Assembly: GCA_005887685.1 (NCBI GenBank)
Contig: VBHJ01000009.1
Coordinates: 32,079-96,078, forward strand
Reading direction: 5' to 3'
DNA length: 64,000 bases
Source of the DNA: Chloroflexota bacterium
Lineage (GTDB): Bacteria > Chloroflexota > Dormibacteria > Dormibacterales > Dormibacteraceae
The notes under the pieces were generated by a model. It was not told the origin of the DNA and did not search any database. It was given only the letters and a program-made list of their open reading frames with translations. Made by a program: the position numbers and the translations under genes. Shown here piece after piece: positions 45,863-55,214 of this stretch; the first letter of the stretch is position 1, and every line of letters starts with the position of its first letter.

Positions 45863-47713
45863 TTACGAGTCCTTCTTTTTCCCCGTGTACATCGCTTCGA
45901 TCTCGTCGCGGTAGTGATCCGCCACCACCTTCCGCTTGACGTCCAGCTTCAACGACAGCTCGCCCGACTGCTCTGTGAAGTCGTGCGGCAGCAGCGTGAA
46001 GTACTTGATCGTCTCCCAGTGGCCGAGCTTGGCGTTGACGCGGTCGACCGTCCGCTGGATCTGTGTCCGCAGCGCGGTCTCATCGAGGCCCTGGCCCTTC
46101 GCCGCGTCCGAATCGGGAACGATGAGCGCAGTGACGTACGGCCTCGACTCGCCCAACACCACGGCGCGGGAGATAAGCGGATCGCTCAGCAGGTCATGCT
46201 CGAGCTGCACCGGCGCAATGTATTTGCCGCCTGCGGTCTTGAAAAGCGATTTCTTCCGGTCGGTGATTTTCAAGAACCCGTCGCTGTCGATCTCACCGAT
46301 ATCGCCGGTGTAGAACCAGCCGTCCTTCAACACCTCGGCGGTGGCCTCGGGCTGGTTGTGGTACGCGAGCATGTTGCCCGGCCCTTTGACGAGGATCTCG
46401 CCATCGTCGGCGATCTTCAACTGAACACCTTCGAACGGCTTGCCGACGGTGAGGAACTTGTGCGCGTACAGGGTGTTCGAGCACACGCCGGACGAGGTCT
46501 CGGTCAGGCCCCAACCGTTCAAGACCGGCACGCCCAGCGCCCAGAAGAACTCCTCGATCTCCCTGGACAGTGCGGCGCCGCCACTGACGAAGAAGCGCAG
46601 GCGCCCGCCTGTAAGAAGCGTCCTTACGTTGCTCAGCACGAGACGATCAGCGAGGCCGCGCTGGGCTTTCAGGAATGGACCGGGGTTCTTCGTCTGTGAG
46701 AAGCGCGCGCCGACCGCGATGGCCCACCTGAAGATCCGCTGCCGCATGGAGCTCGACTTGCGGACGCGAGCCGTTACGGCCGCATACATCTTTTCGTATA
46801 CGCGAGGCACGCTGCACATGACCGTTGGTCTGATCTCCCGAATTTCTTGAGCAAGATGGTCCGGCCCGCGGGAGATCCAGGTCTGGCCACCGTAGAGGAT
46901 GCCGTCGAAGATGTCGTTGAACCGGCCGAAGACATGGGCGTAAGGCAGCCACGAGATCGAGACGTCCTGCTCCGTCAGCGGATGCGCTTTGACCGCCTCG
47001 CGACTGAGATCGACGAGGCAGCGATGCGCGAGCTCCACACCTTTGGGCGTTCCGGTCGTCCCCGACGTATAGACGATCGTGCAGAGGTCGTCGGCTGAGA
47101 CCTTGCTGAGTCGCGAGGCGATCTCGGACAGGCTTCGGGGACCCTGCCTGACCCACTGCACAACCTCGCGGTCCATCAACGCCACCTTGCGCAGGGTGCC
47201 GCCCACGTCCAGCTTGGCTGCGAGCTCGCCGTCCGATGCAATGGCAAACGTGGCGGCGCTATCCCTCGCGATGACCTGAACAGCTTCCGCTGAAACATTC
47301 GGATAGACCGGCACTGTGACCGCGCCGATGGACTGGATGGCGAAATCGCAATAGAGCCACTCCAGTCGGTTTTCGGACATGAGAATCACGCTCTCGCCGT
47401 GCCTGACGCCCGCGTCGAGCAGTCCGGCGGCGACCGCAAGAATGTCCCGCTGCATATCCGACCAGGTCTCGATCTGCCAGGCCCCATCGCCATCGCGGTG
47501 ATGGACCAATGGCCGATCCGCGTACCTCGCGATCTGCCGAAACAAAACTCCGACGGTGGTGCGATCCGCGATCGATTCGGGATCGATGACCGGCGTCGAG
47601 GTGGTAGCCCTTACTGACGTCGCGCTACTTGACCGCCTTGACCGTGAGAGTAAGAGTTCCGGAGGGCACGCCCACAGTGACTCTGTCGCCCTTCTTCTTC
47701 CCGACCAGCGCAC
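45863..47713 (-). CDS. Long-chain acyl-CoA synthetase (AMP-binding); exact start unresolved and may overlap greA
   Basis: TIVYTSGTTGTPKGVELAHR, VSGGAALSREIEEFFWALGVPVLNGWGLTETSSG, GWFYTGDIGEIDSDGFLKITDRKKSLFKTAGGKYIAP. Confidence 0.9.
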   Translation of the reverse strand: MRWSGRRRATESLWACPPELLLSRSRRSSSATSVRATTSTPVIDPESIADRTTVGVLFRQIARYADRPLVHHRDGDGAWQIETWSDMQRDILAVAAGLLDAGVRHGESVILMSENRLEWLYCDFAIQSIGAVTVPVYPNVSAEAVQVIARDSAATFAIASDGELAAKLDVGGTLRKVALMDREVVQWVRQGPRSLSEIASRLSKVSADDLCTIVYTSGTTGTPKGVELAHRCLVDLSREAVKAHPLTEQDVSISWLPYAHVFGRFNDIFDGILYGGQTWISRGPDHLAQEIREIRPTVMCSVPRVYEKMYAAVTARVRKSSSMRQRIFRWAIAVGARFSQTKNPGPFLKAQRGLADRLVLSNVRTLLTGGRLRFFVSGGAALSREIEEFFWALGVPVLNGWGLTETSSGVCSNTLYAHKFLTVGKPFEGVQLKIADDGEILVKGPGNMLAYHNQPEATAEVLKDGWFYTGDIGEIDSDGFLKITDRKKSLFKTAGGKYIAPVQLEHDLLSDPLISRAVVLGESRPYVTALIVPDSDAAKGQGLDETALRTQIQRTVDRVNAKLGHWETIKYFTLLPHDFTEQSGELSLKLDVKRKVVADHYRDEIEAMYTGKKKDS

Positions 47714-48095
47714 GCCCGACCGGGGAGTCGACCGAGATCCGGCCCGCCGACGGATCGCTCTCCACGGCGCCGACGAGGTGGTAGGTCTCGGTCTCGCCTT
47801 CGTTGTCGACGACCTCGATCGTCGAACCAGGACCGATCACGCTCGAGTGGGTGTCCCTGATGATCTGGGCGCGGCCGATCATCTCCTGGAGCTCGTAGAT
47901 GCGACCGTCGAGAAGTCCGACTTCCTCTTTCGCCTGCTCGTATTCGGGGTTGTCCTCGATGTCGCCAGGCTGGAAGGCTTCCTTCAAGCGCTCGCCGGCC
48001 TCGACGCGCCGCCCCAGCGCGACGTCGAGGTCGCGCTTGAGCTTCTCGAGCCCCTCAGGTGTCAGCAAAACAGGTTCGGTTAGATCCATACCCAA
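47625..48095 (-). CDS. greA: Transcription elongation factor GreA
   Basis: LTPEGLEKLKRDLDVAL ... GDIEDNPEYEQAKEEVGLLDGRIYELQEMIGRAQII ... ISVDSPVGRALVGKKKGDRVTVGVPSG. Confidence 0.93.
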   Translation of the reverse strand: MGMDLTEPVLLTPEGLEKLKRDLDVALGRRVEAGERLKEAFQPGDIEDNPEYEQAKEEVGLLDGRIYELQEMIGRAQIIRDTHSSVIGPGSTIEVVDNEGETETYHLVGAVESDPSAGRISVDSPVGRALVGKKKGDRVTVGVPSGTLTLTVKAVK

Positions 48096-48121
48096 GCCTT
48101 AACTGAATAATAGCCCGGCGT

Positions 48122-48430
48122 ATGGACCCCTCCGATCTCAGGGCCGAGCTCGCCGAACGGCTGGCGAATAGTACGCCAATCGATGCGGAGACGTTCAACG
48201 CGGCCTGCTTCATGTTGACCCGGGCGCTCGAGCAGATGGAGCTCAGCGTGCCCGAGGCCGCGCCGCTGGTGCGCCGGCTGCTGCGGGTCGCAGGGCGGGT
48301 CGTCATCGACACCGGAATGCCGGATTCGTCACCCGAAACCTGGGCCAACACGCGGGAGATGGCGCTGCAGTGGATCGACGAAGCGCTGCAGGCGCTCGGC
48401 TACGAGGCGCGCCCGGCCGAACCCGCCTAG
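48122..48430 (+). CDS. Hypothetical protein
   Basis: MDPSDLRAELAERLANSTPIDAETFNAACFMLTRALEQMELSV...; divergent from greA and convergent with the TadG-like gene. Confidence 0.55.
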   Translation: MDPSDLRAELAERLANSTPIDAETFNAACFMLTRALEQMELSVPEAAPLVRRLLRVAGRVVIDTGMPDSSPETWANTREMALQWIDEALQALGYEARPAEPA

Positions 48431-50637
48431 TTGATCAGTCGCGCGGCCGGCGGGGCCGGCGAGTAGTTCGGGTTGAAGTCGATCCCGGCGTTCGCGCTGC
48501 CGGTGACCTTCGCCGCGTACGCGATCACCTGGCCGGCCAGGGGCGAGGTGTCGGAACCGAGGATGTCCCAGCTCGCCGTCGGCGAGTAGATGGTTCCGAT
48601 GTACTGCGTGAAGGCGTTGCCGTTCAGCTTCTGGTAGGAGCATGTGCTGCCGGGCTGCTGGTAGATGACGATCCAGTTGTACTGCTCGCCCGAGAACACA
48701 TGGGTCGAGCCGTTGCCGTTCTGGTCCAGGCAGTTGTTGCCGGCCGGGAACCAGAACTGAACGGCACCGGGCGTGATCTTGGCAGTGGCGCACGGCGCGT
48801 TGGTATCGCCTGATCCAGATGCGGGCGTCTGCTGGCAGTAGTTCTCGTTGGCGACGTCGCCGCCGTTGTAGGGCGCCCACTCGAGCCCCATCGCGTGGTT
48901 GTCCTGCGGGACCGTGGCCGCGGGCGGGCAGTTGGCAAAGCACTGAGGGGTCACCTCGTCCGCTGAAGCCCGGCACGTGGTGCCGCGGCTCTGCGCGTCG
49001 CAGGTGAACGTCGTGGTGACGTTGTTGGCGGTGATCTTGCACACCGACACGGTCAGCACCGGGCAGTTCCAGCCTGCGCGCCCAAGGAGAAGCGTCCCTG
49101 TGTATGGGCCGACGCCGACTGCGGGCGGTCCGCCGCCGTCTGTCCAGCCCGGCGCCAGGTACGTGCCGACAAATGAGAAGTTGTCGCGGCAGCTCTGTCC
49201 GGCCACCTTTTGGACGCAGGCATACGTCTCGCACCCATAGGGATCGATGTACACGTTGTAGTACTGGGCGCCAGGTGCGTTCTGCGTGATGTTGACGTTG
49301 ATGCCGGTGTCGTTGGTGTCCAGGTTGCTCGCCTGCACGCAGGCTGAGGGCGCGCTCTCCCGGCGGCAGCCGGGTGACGCGAAGCAGACGTTCCCACCGG
49401 CTGAGTTGTCGAGGAATCGGTCGTAACGCACCGACGTGAGCTCGATGCCCCAGTTGCCGCCGGCGCCCTGGTGCTTCAATCCGTTACCTGGGGTGACGGC
49501 GGCGACTGACACGTTGAAGCTGCCATCGCATCCACCCCAGAAGGACGAGCTGGGCCCATTCGTGGAGCCCGGCTGGCTCCAGAGCACCTCGCCGGGAGGC
49601 TTGAGCTCGTTCGAGGTCATGCCACCGTGCGAGGTATAGCCACCGTTCCAGGTGTAGACGCCCCCGTCCATGAAATAGCAGGTACCCCCGTTGACCGACC
49701 AGTTGTTGTAAGTCCCGGGCGTCATCTCGACGTATCCGCCCCGGTTGAACGTGGCGCCGCCCAGGCCGTAGTACGTCTGTGACGTCGCCGTGTAGCCGGG
49801 GTCGGGAAGCGTGGGTGCGGGGACGACCGGGTTTCCGATCGTGTCACCTCCGTTGCAGCCGTTCACACCTGGCGCGTAGGGGATGAAGCCGGGCGACGAG
49901 TTGTAGCAGAAGTACTGCGCGGCGTTGCAGTTGGAGCCGGCCTGTCCGTAGCAGTTGCCCGCCAGGTGCAGGTTGGCGTCGACGCAGGCCGTCCCGTTCG
50001 TGTATGCGTCGCCGAGGATCGTGAGCGTTCCGGAGCCCTGCAGCTGCGTCGCGCATGCGTTGGGGCTCAAGGTCAACAGGGCAGGCGTCTGCCGCTGGTT
50101 GCCGACGATGGAAGTGGCGGTGGCGCTGATCCCGACGGCGGGCGAGCCGCCGAAGATCTGGATGAACGCCAGCGGGAGGTTGTGATTCGTCAGGAAGGTG
50201 AACTGATACCCGTTGAACTGAGTGTTCGTCGCGGTGATGTCCAGTATGTAGCCGCCGGCGAATGTGTCGTGCCAGGCGTCCTGCGGCAGGTTGTCGTTGG
50301 GCGGAACTCCGACCGTGGTCGAGGTGTGACTGGTGGTCGAAAGGCCCGTGTAGATGCGGAGGTTGGCTTCGTACACCGCGACCGACTGCGGGATGACCGT
50401 GTTGACCAGGTCGTTGTAGTCGGGATAGTTGTCGTACCAGTCACCGGCGGCCAGGGCGGCAGCGTCCACCGCGGTCTGCTGGTCGCGCCGGTCGACGTAC
50501 GCGCGCCCGGAGTCTATCGCGAGGCCGAGCATGCCGAACAGCACGAGGATCAGCAGCGCGATCAGGACGATCGCCTGGCCCTCCTGCAGGCTCCGCTTCG
50601 GAGACCTAGTTCGAATATTCAGCACGGTAAATCGCAT
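48427..50637 (-). CDS. TadG-like pilus-assembly/secreted protein (module B)
   Basis: SLQEGQAIVLIALLILVLFGMLGLAIDSGRAYVDRRDQQTAVDAAALAAGDW is the TadG/TadE-like N-terminus; long secreted Cys-rich C-terminus. Confidence 0.78.
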   Translation of the reverse strand: MRFTVLNIRTRSPKRSLQEGQAIVLIALLILVLFGMLGLAIDSGRAYVDRRDQQTAVDAAALAAGDWYDNYPDYNDLVNTVIPQSVAVYEANLRIYTGLSTTSHTSTTVGVPPNDNLPQDAWHDTFAGGYILDITATNTQFNGYQFTFLTNHNLPLAFIQIFGGSPAVGISATATSIVGNQRQTPALLTLSPNACATQLQGSGTLTILGDAYTNGTACVDANLHLAGNCYGQAGSNCNAAQYFCYNSSPGFIPYAPGVNGCNGGDTIGNPVVPAPTLPDPGYTATSQTYYGLGGATFNRGGYVEMTPGTYNNWSVNGGTCYFMDGGVYTWNGGYTSHGGMTSNELKPPGEVLWSQPGSTNGPSSSFWGGCDGSFNVSVAAVTPGNGLKHQGAGGNWGIELTSVRYDRFLDNSAGGNVCFASPGCRRESAPSACVQASNLDTNDTGINVNITQNAPGAQYYNVYIDPYGCETYACVQKVAGQSCRDNFSFVGTYLAPGWTDGGGPPAVGVGPYTGTLLLGRAGWNCPVLTVSVCKITANNVTTTFTCDAQSRGTTCRASADEVTPQCFANCPPAATVPQDNHAMGLEWAPYNGGDVANENYCQQTPASGSGDTNAPCATAKITPGAVQFWFPAGNNCLDQNGNGSTHVFSGEQYNWIVIYQQPGSTCSYQKLNGNAFTQYIGTIYSPTASWDILGSDTSPLAGQVIAYAAKVTGSANAGIDFNPNYSPAPPAARLIN

Positions 50638-51223
50638 ATGCGGTGATGACGATGTTGTTGCCGACAACTTGCTGGATGATCGGTGTCACCGGCTGGAACG
50701 TGTACCAGAGCGTCACCTTGATGGCCTCATTGCCAACCGCCGGCGTGACGACGTTGCAGCCGGCGCCAAGGTTGGGCGGCGGGTAGGTGCCCAGTCCACC
50801 GCGTGGACCGTTGGGTGTCCCGTTGCCGGCCTGGCTGGGGTCGGTGATGAAGATCCAACCCGTGTTGGCGGCGGGGAGCGACGGTGACCCAAGGGCGACG
50901 CCGTTGTTCGGCAGAGGACCGTTGGGGCATGCGGGGTTGTTGGCAAGGTTCATGATCACGGCGTGGCCTGTGATGGCGGTGGCCACGTCGCTGTCGGTGG
51001 GCCACGTATGGGTCGCCCCGTTGGGGTCGACGAAGTAAGAGGCTCGCACCGCCACACGCGCACCTTCGTTGGCCGCCTGCTGCAGCGTGATGTACAGGTA
51101 GAGCGCGCGTCCGAAGTCGATGATCCCGAAGGTGAGCAGCAGGATGATCGGCGCGATGATCGCGAACTCGGTCAGCCCCTGCGACCGCTGGCTCCGCGAG
51201 TACGACTTCACTTTCTCCTTCAT
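50606..51223 (-). CDS. TadE-like pseudopilin (module B)
   Basis: QGLTEFAIIAPIILLLTFGIIDFGRALYLYITLQQAANEGARVAV. Confidence 0.82.
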   Translation of the reverse strand: MKEKVKSYSRSQRSQGLTEFAIIAPIILLLTFGIIDFGRALYLYITLQQAANEGARVAVRASYFVDPNGATHTWPTDSDVATAITGHAVIMNLANNPACPNGPLPNNGVALGSPSLPAANTGWIFITDPSQAGNGTPNGPRGGLGTYPPPNLGAGCNVVTPAVGNEAIKVTLWYTFQPVTPIIQQVVGNNIVITAYAIYRAEYSN

Positions 51224-51792
51224 GGTTTGCCCTGGATGGTGAAGTGCTCGTTGTAGGCGAGGTTGAGCGTGTTGCCGAAGATGCTCTGGATGAACGGCGT
51301 GATGAGTTGGAACCTCATCAGGAGCTGGACGTTTATGTCGCCGAGTCGCCAAGAGTTGTCGGTCGGCGCGACGAGGTTGGTGCCCGATTGCGAACCGGTT
51401 GGCGTCGTGTAGCAGGCATAGACGTAGACCGTCTGCGCCGTCGGCGGATAGGCAGCGGTCGGGTACGGCTTGTCCCCTGACCCATTGCTGTCGCTGGGGA
51501 CCAGGCAGCCGGCGGTGGGGATGAAGGTCACCTGGAGCGAGGTGAAGCCGGCGCCACTGAGGGCCTGTTGGACCGTGGTGATGATCTCGGAGTCCTTCAG
51601 GTAGAAGTTGGCCCTGGCAGCCGTGTTGAACCAGGCGGCGTGGCGCGCGCCCTCTCTCGCCGCACCCTGGAGGGCCACCGAGTAGTAGAAGGCGCGTGAC
51701 AGGTCGATCAGGCCCATCGCAAGCAGCAAAAGGACCGTCGACGAGATGGCGAACTCGACCAGGGACTGACCGCGCTGTTTCTGGCGGTACAC
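51220..51792 (-). CDS. TadE-like pseudopilin (module B)
   Basis: GQSLVEFAISSTVLLLLAMGLIDLSRAFYYSVALQGAAREGARHAAW; stop overlaps the start of 50606-51223; GTG 51792 after GAAGGAAGAAAGG. Confidence 0.82.
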   Translation of the reverse strand: MYRQKQRGQSLVEFAISSTVLLLLAMGLIDLSRAFYYSVALQGAAREGARHAAWFNTAARANFYLKDSEIITTVQQALSGAGFTSLQVTFIPTAGCLVPSDSNGSGDKPYPTAAYPPTAQTVYVYACYTTPTGSQSGTNLVAPTDNSWRLGDINVQLLMRFQLITPFIQSIFGNTLNLAYNEHFTIQGKP

Positions 51793-51939
51793 GCCCTTTC
51801 TTCCTTCAGGCACTTTGGCCACGACATTTAAGCAACCGGGAAAGCATTCTGTTGGCGCTAACGTGGAAAAAGCTGATTTCGTTCGTGAAAAAAGCAAGGA
51901 ATCTGTAATCCCCCGCCCCGGAGCGCCCCGGGACGGCGT

Positions 51940-54021
51940 CTAGCTGATCAGCAGGTGGGCCGGGTTTCCCTTGAGGCCGACAGCGAACGTGAGGGTGTCC
52001 GTCGAGGTGACGTTGGCCGTGATCTGGTAGCGCAGAGACCACCACCAGTTGCTTGGGTTCGCGCCTGGGTTGTAGGTCCCGGGGATCGGGATTTCGAAGC
52101 GGATCCAGTGGCCGTTGAAGTTCAGCGCTCCGTTGGACGTCGCCCGGATGGTGGCCGTCTGCGGCTGGCCGGTCTGGGCCAGGCACGGCACGGGCGGGTT
52201 GGTCAGGCCGCCGCTGCCTGTGCAGCTGGCGGCTGGGCCGCTGTTGGTCCGCGTCAGGCCGACGTCCCAAACGTGGATCACCTGCGGCGCGGCAACCGTG
52301 ACGGCGGCGCCGTTGTTGTCGAGGATGAACAGGTCGACGCTTCCTCCACCGGAGATGTCGCCGGGGTCGTAGACGTCGAGCGTCACCGTCTGGCCCGCGT
52401 AGTCGGGAGGCACCTTGAACATCGGGACGTCGAAGTGGCCGCCAGCCGCCACGGCAACCGGCGTGTAGACCGCCATGTCGTCCCACGCGCCGAGTGAGCA
52501 ACCGGAGCAGGTGTTGGTTCCGCCCATGAACCCGTTCTGATCGACCACCCGAACGGCGTACCCCTTGTGCGCCTGGCCGCCAGAGCTGATGCCGTTGGTG
52601 GGTGGATTGGTGCCGTCAAAGCCAAGCGTGTCGACCCGCAACCGGTACTGCCCTGGAGGCAGCATGCCGCCCGCGGGCGTGACCAGGCGCTGGAACGTCC
52701 CGCCGTCTCCCGCGCCGGTGTAGTTCGTGAGGTCGACCCACGCGTGGTAGGTCTGCATGTTGACGGGATTGCCGGCGGCATCCCACTGCTGCGTGATGTA
52801 GCCGCCGAGGTTGTCGATCGGGTTGTAGTTCTTGGCGGGTGCGCACCCACCGCCACAGTTCGACGGCGTGAGGTAGTAGCCGGTGGCGTCGATCGGGTAC
52901 ACCTTGACCTTGCTGATCTCCTGGTCGCTGGCGCGGATGAATGGGGTGTTGACGACAAACACCGTGTACTCCATGGTCGAGTACAGGTTCTGCTGGGCTG
53001 CGCTGTAGCCGTTGAGGTCCATCGAGTCTTCTTCGTGGAGGTAGTAGCTCTGGCCCGGGCTGCAGCTGTCGAGTCGGTCGTTGCCAGGCGACTTGATGTG
53101 GTTGTCGCAGTTGTTGTGATACGTGGGCCCCGCGCCGGCCCATGACTCCGAGGCCGGAAGGGCGGCGCCGTGGCCACCGTTTCGAGAGGGACAGAAGTAA
53201 GTCCCGTTGACATCCTGGCCGCTGCTCGTGCAGTTGTCCGGCGCGAAGATCGCGTTGTAGACCTGGATGTAGCCGCCGTTCGGCAGGTTGACCAGGTAGT
53301 TGTAGCCGCCGCGACTCGGCAGCGAGCCGTCCACCGTATCGCTGCCCTGCGTGGCGCTGATCGCATGTACGTCGCTCGATACGCCGAGCGCCCCGCCGGC
53401 CGGGTTGGGAGTGAAGGCGTCGCCCTGCTGGCGGTCGGTCGACCAACCCTCTGTGCGCATGAAGAAGTAGTTGTTGCCGCCCGTGCCGAGCTGCGAGGTG
53501 ACAGACCCGGTCTGCGTGCCGGGCTGCCCGAGCGAAAGCGGCGGGAGGTAGGTCGCGATCGCGGTGCGCGCGACCTTGAAGCTCGGGACGCCGAACAGGC
53601 CCATGAAGAAGGTGCCCACATCTCGAGTCACGGTGACCTGCAGCTTGTTGTCATAACCGGCGACCGGGGATGTGGTCACCACCACCCCGCCCGGGCCGGA
53701 CGCGGTGCATGTCCCACCGGCGCACGAGATCGGGCTGTTGGCGTCGAAGCCGTTCTTGCGAGCTTCGGCCAGCGCGCGGTCGGTTGCGTCGTTGCCCGTG
53801 CCGGCGGGGATGGCCTGCGAGGGTGTGAACTGGCCCGGCATGAACACCACACCTGAAAGCGCTGCCGCTCCGGCGGCTCGCTCGGCCAGGTTGTTGTAGT
53901 AGTAGCCGATACCTCCGTCGACCGCGAGGCCGATCAGGCCGATGAGCACCACGAGCATGAACGCGATGATCACCACTGCCTGACCCGCCTGACTGCGCAG
54001 ACGCGAGCTTTCCTGTCTCAC
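51940..54021 (-). CDS. TadG-like pilus-assembly/secreted protein (module A)
   Basis: SQAGQAVVIIAFMLVVLIGLIGLAVDGGIGYYYNNLAERAAGAAALSG; long secreted C-terminus. Confidence 0.78.
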   Translation of the reverse strand: MRQESSRLRSQAGQAVVIIAFMLVVLIGLIGLAVDGGIGYYYNNLAERAAGAAALSGVVFMPGQFTPSQAIPAGTGNDATDRALAEARKNGFDANSPISCAGGTCTASGPGGVVVTTSPVAGYDNKLQVTVTRDVGTFFMGLFGVPSFKVARTAIATYLPPLSLGQPGTQTGSVTSQLGTGGNNYFFMRTEGWSTDRQQGDAFTPNPAGGALGVSSDVHAISATQGSDTVDGSLPSRGGYNYLVNLPNGGYIQVYNAIFAPDNCTSSGQDVNGTYFCPSRNGGHGAALPASESWAGAGPTYHNNCDNHIKSPGNDRLDSCSPGQSYYLHEEDSMDLNGYSAAQQNLYSTMEYTVFVVNTPFIRASDQEISKVKVYPIDATGYYLTPSNCGGGCAPAKNYNPIDNLGGYITQQWDAAGNPVNMQTYHAWVDLTNYTGAGDGGTFQRLVTPAGGMLPPGQYRLRVDTLGFDGTNPPTNGISSGGQAHKGYAVRVVDQNGFMGGTNTCSGCSLGAWDDMAVYTPVAVAAGGHFDVPMFKVPPDYAGQTVTLDVYDPGDISGGGSVDLFILDNNGAAVTVAAPQVIHVWDVGLTRTNSGPAASCTGSGGLTNPPVPCLAQTGQPQTATIRATSNGALNFNGHWIRFEIPIPGTYNPGANPSNWWWSLRYQITANVTSTDTLTFAVGLKGNPAHLLIS

Positions 54022-54022
54022 G

Positions 54023-54556
54023 TCAAACCAGCACCGGCGCGGCTCGGTACACCGCGTGCTCGTTGAGGTTGATCGTGAAGCCGAGGACCCCGGTCGGAGG
54101 CGTGTACGTCCAGTCGAGGCGGACGCCTATCGAGGTCTCACTCGGCGGGATTTGGTTGCGCGCCGTGAGAGGAAAGCCGGAGTGAAGCGTGTTGCCGCTC
54201 GCGTCGAACTGATCGTATTGGTCGACTGCGGCATTGAAGTCGCCGCCGGGGCTGGACGGGCTGTAGATCGTGATCGTCCTCAGGGTCGAGTAGTTCATCG
54301 ACCCCGCTACCGCCAGCACGTTGCGAACGATGTCTTGATCGACCTGGGCGGTGGTCAGAAGCGGATTGGTGATCGTGCCGCCGATCTCCGCTGCGAGTCG
54401 CGCTCCCTGCCTGCACGCGCTCCCCGCGATGACCTTGTCCGAGATCATCACGGCGGTGTTGAAGACGCCGAAGAGCATGAAGATCAAGACAGGGGTCGCC
54501 ACCGCGAGCTCGATCAGCGACTGGCCGGTCTGCGACTTTTGACGCATCCCAATCAT
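54023..54556 (-). CDS. TadE-like pseudopilin (module A)
   Basis: TGQSLIELAVATPVLIFMLFGVFNTAVMISDKVIAGSACRQGARLAAE. Confidence 0.82.
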   Translation of the reverse strand: MIGMRQKSQTGQSLIELAVATPVLIFMLFGVFNTAVMISDKVIAGSACRQGARLAAEIGGTITNPLLTTAQVDQDIVRNVLAVAGSMNYSTLRTITIYSPSSPGGDFNAAVDQYDQFDASGNTLHSGFPLTARNQIPPSETSIGVRLDWTYTPPTGVLGFTINLNEHAVYRAAPVLV

Positions 54557-55098
54557 CAGTAGGTCTGAGGCTCGAGGCGGATGTCGAAGGTCTGGGTCAA
54601 GTTGATGGCGGTCGGCGCGATGAAGATGCCCGTCTTCCATTTGTACTTGTACTGCAGCGTGACGCCGAGGAAATCGCTCTGGCCGTTGGTCACGTTCCGC
54701 GAGCTTGAGGGCCACATCACCGCGCCGATGGGCGTTCCGTTCAGCTGGTAGCGGTTGTAATGCAGGGCGTCCACGAGCAATGAACCGTTGCCCTGCTCGA
54801 TCAAGCGGTAAATGTCGATTTCCGTCACTTCGGCAAGCGTCGTGGTGCCGATGGCGGTGCGCTGCAGCTGTTGAATCGAGATCGAATCGGCGTTGACCGC
54901 ATTGCCCGACTCCGATTCCTGGCGAGCAATCTCGCCACCTCCAAAGCGCGCCGATCCCACCACGAAAAGCAGCAGGCCGCTCTCGACGATGCCGAGGAGA
55001 AGGAAAAACAGGATGGGGGCGACGATCGCGAACTCCGTCATCGCCTGTGCCCGCGACCTGTCGTGGCGGTGCGTTAAGGCCTTATTCAGCATTCCCAC
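54556..55098 (-). CDS. TadE-like pseudopilin (module A)
   Basis: AQAMTEFAIVAPILFFLLLGIVESGLLLFVVGSARFGGGEIARQ; TGATG overlap with 54023-54556. Confidence 0.8.
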   Translation of the reverse strand: MGMLNKALTHRHDRSRAQAMTEFAIVAPILFFLLLGIVESGLLLFVVGSARFGGGEIARQESESGNAVNADSISIQQLQRTAIGTTTLAEVTEIDIYRLIEQGNGSLLVDALHYNRYQLNGTPIGAVMWPSSSRNVTNGQSDFLGVTLQYKYKWKTGIFIAPTAINLTQTFDIRLEPQTY

Positions 55099-55214
55099 AA
55101 CCCCTCGTTCGACTTAACGTGGGCGGGATTCACCGATTGCGATGAATTTGATTTCTTAGGGCTCATCATTAGGCCTCGCTTAAAAGCCATGTCCCTCCCA
55201 GGGCTTCGCGAACC

